A stretch of DNA of 50,946 nt from an uncultured Prevotella sp. (GTDB lineage Bacteria; Bacteroidota; Bacteroidia; Bacteroidales; Bacteroidaceae), in the NCBI GenBank assembly GCA_946415755.1, contig CAMKTS010000022.1, positions 1 to 50,946 on the forward strand. The letters run 5' to 3'. The position numbers were made by a program, and so were the translations under genes. Under the pieces are notes generated by a model, which made no database searches, was not told the DNA's origin, and was given only the letters and a program-made list of their open reading frames with translations. Below, piece by piece: positions 50,612 through 50,946 of this stretch (positions within the stretch are counted from its first letter, which is position 1; each line of letters starts with the position of its first letter).

Positions 50612-50944
50612 CTATTTATCTGTCAATCTGTCATTATGCCACGCAACTGACTGCAAGGTAGTCAGTTGCGTCATGACAGATTGTATGACAGATTGAAGGA
50701 TTATCGCTCGCGCACCCAGTATTTCGTCAGGGTCGTCGCCAGCCAGCTCGGCGGCCTGCAGTGCGGCCTCTTTGTACAGCTGCTCATACTCCATATACAG
50801 GTCGTAGTCGTGCTGCAACTGGACTTTGGCATCGGGCTTCCCTGGGAGTGCGGCAGCAGGCTGGGGCAGGGCGGCAATGCGGAAGGCGGTGGCTGCTGCC
50901 CGTAAAGGCGGCCAGCGTGGTGGGCATGTTGCCGACCAGCAGTT
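50612..50944 (-). CDS. Partial gene running off the right edge, family not recognised
   Basis: The minus-strand frame is open from the window edge to TAA at 50612, about 110 codons. The readable part is Ala/Pro-rich, then VQLQHDYDLYMEYEQLYKEAA, LAGDDPDEILGARAIILQ and an end (SVMTQLTTLQSVAWHNDRLTDK) encoded by inverted repeats. A second frame near the edge (KLLVGNMPTTLAAFTGSS) also looks protein-like, so a frameshift or a different true frame is possible. No function can be assigned. Confidence 0.4.
   Translation of the reverse strand, partial: NCWSATCPPRWPPLRAAATAFRIAALPQPAAALPGKPDAKVQLQHDYDLYMEYEQLYKEAALQAAELAGDDPDEILGARAIILQSVIQSVMTQLTTLQSVAWHNDRLTDK
50618..50692. repeat. Long inverted repeat at the 3' end of the right-edge gene
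   Basis: ACGCAACTGACT (50641-50652) and AGTCAGTTGCGT (50660-50671) are exact complements; outer AATCTGTCAT (50625-50634) and ATGACAGATT (50673-50682) pair too. ATCTGTCA is tandemly doubled at 50618-50633 (8-bp period). Confidence 0.88.
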
Positions 50945-50946
50945 TT

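Overview
The window looks like chromosomal DNA from a Bacteroidales bacterium, most likely Prevotellaceae (Prevotella/Segatella type). I infer this from gene content: trigger factor-clpP-clpX-recQ, the guaB-PpiC-SurA-OstA-mutL run, paaK plus a double-ACT protein, DUF4251 and YfhO-family proteins, and exported proteins with a short NGRK-type tail. Many genes are preceded by the Bacteroidetes promoter (-33 TTG, 19-21 bp, -7 TAnnTTTG), and Shine-Dalgarno sequences are mostly absent. I see no rRNA, CRISPR array, phage block or intact insertion sequence.

Layout. 90-5096 (minus): comM/yifB, a secreted GH53 galactanase and a MATE exporter fused to a HATPase domain, read in that order behind three tandem 85-bp promoter-bearing repeats. 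5463-11050: a DUF4251 lipoprotein, a large InlB-repeat surface protein with a structured leader, a 48-residue peptide gene and a PD-(D/E)XK 'transposase' flanked by direct repeats. 11166-11615: a non-coding element with nested inverted repeats. 11734-16307: mtnN and yfhO diverge from a mirror-image promoter; yfhO and a FucP-type permease converge on a hairpin holding both stop codons. 16555-30302: protein quality control (tig, clpP, clpX), recQ, guaB, then periplasmic and outer-membrane biogenesis (two parvulins, OstA) and mutL. 30556-38102: a large lipoprotein, two OmpA proteins, a tail-bearing exported protein and a barrel protein. 38143-44866: paaK, ACT protein, tRNA-Val, purB, rluB-like pseudouridine synthase, asnS. 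44990-50269: a barrel protein, lolD, a CPA2 antiporter and glutamine synthetase. An unidentified partial gene runs off the right edge.

Functionally most of the window is core housekeeping plus cell-envelope assembly. What is unusual is the DNA between and at the edges of genes. (1) A dispersed palindromic repeat carries a promoter aimed at the next gene. (2) Arrays of exactly 7-, 8- or 9-bp units sit at gene borders; in two cases they encode signal peptides. (3) The 450-bp element has a core of three 22-bp dyads. (4) A palindrome-containing segment is inserted in frame in asnS. (5) A leader ORF and hairpins precede the InlB-type gene. None of these could be compared with databases here, so novelty is unproven.
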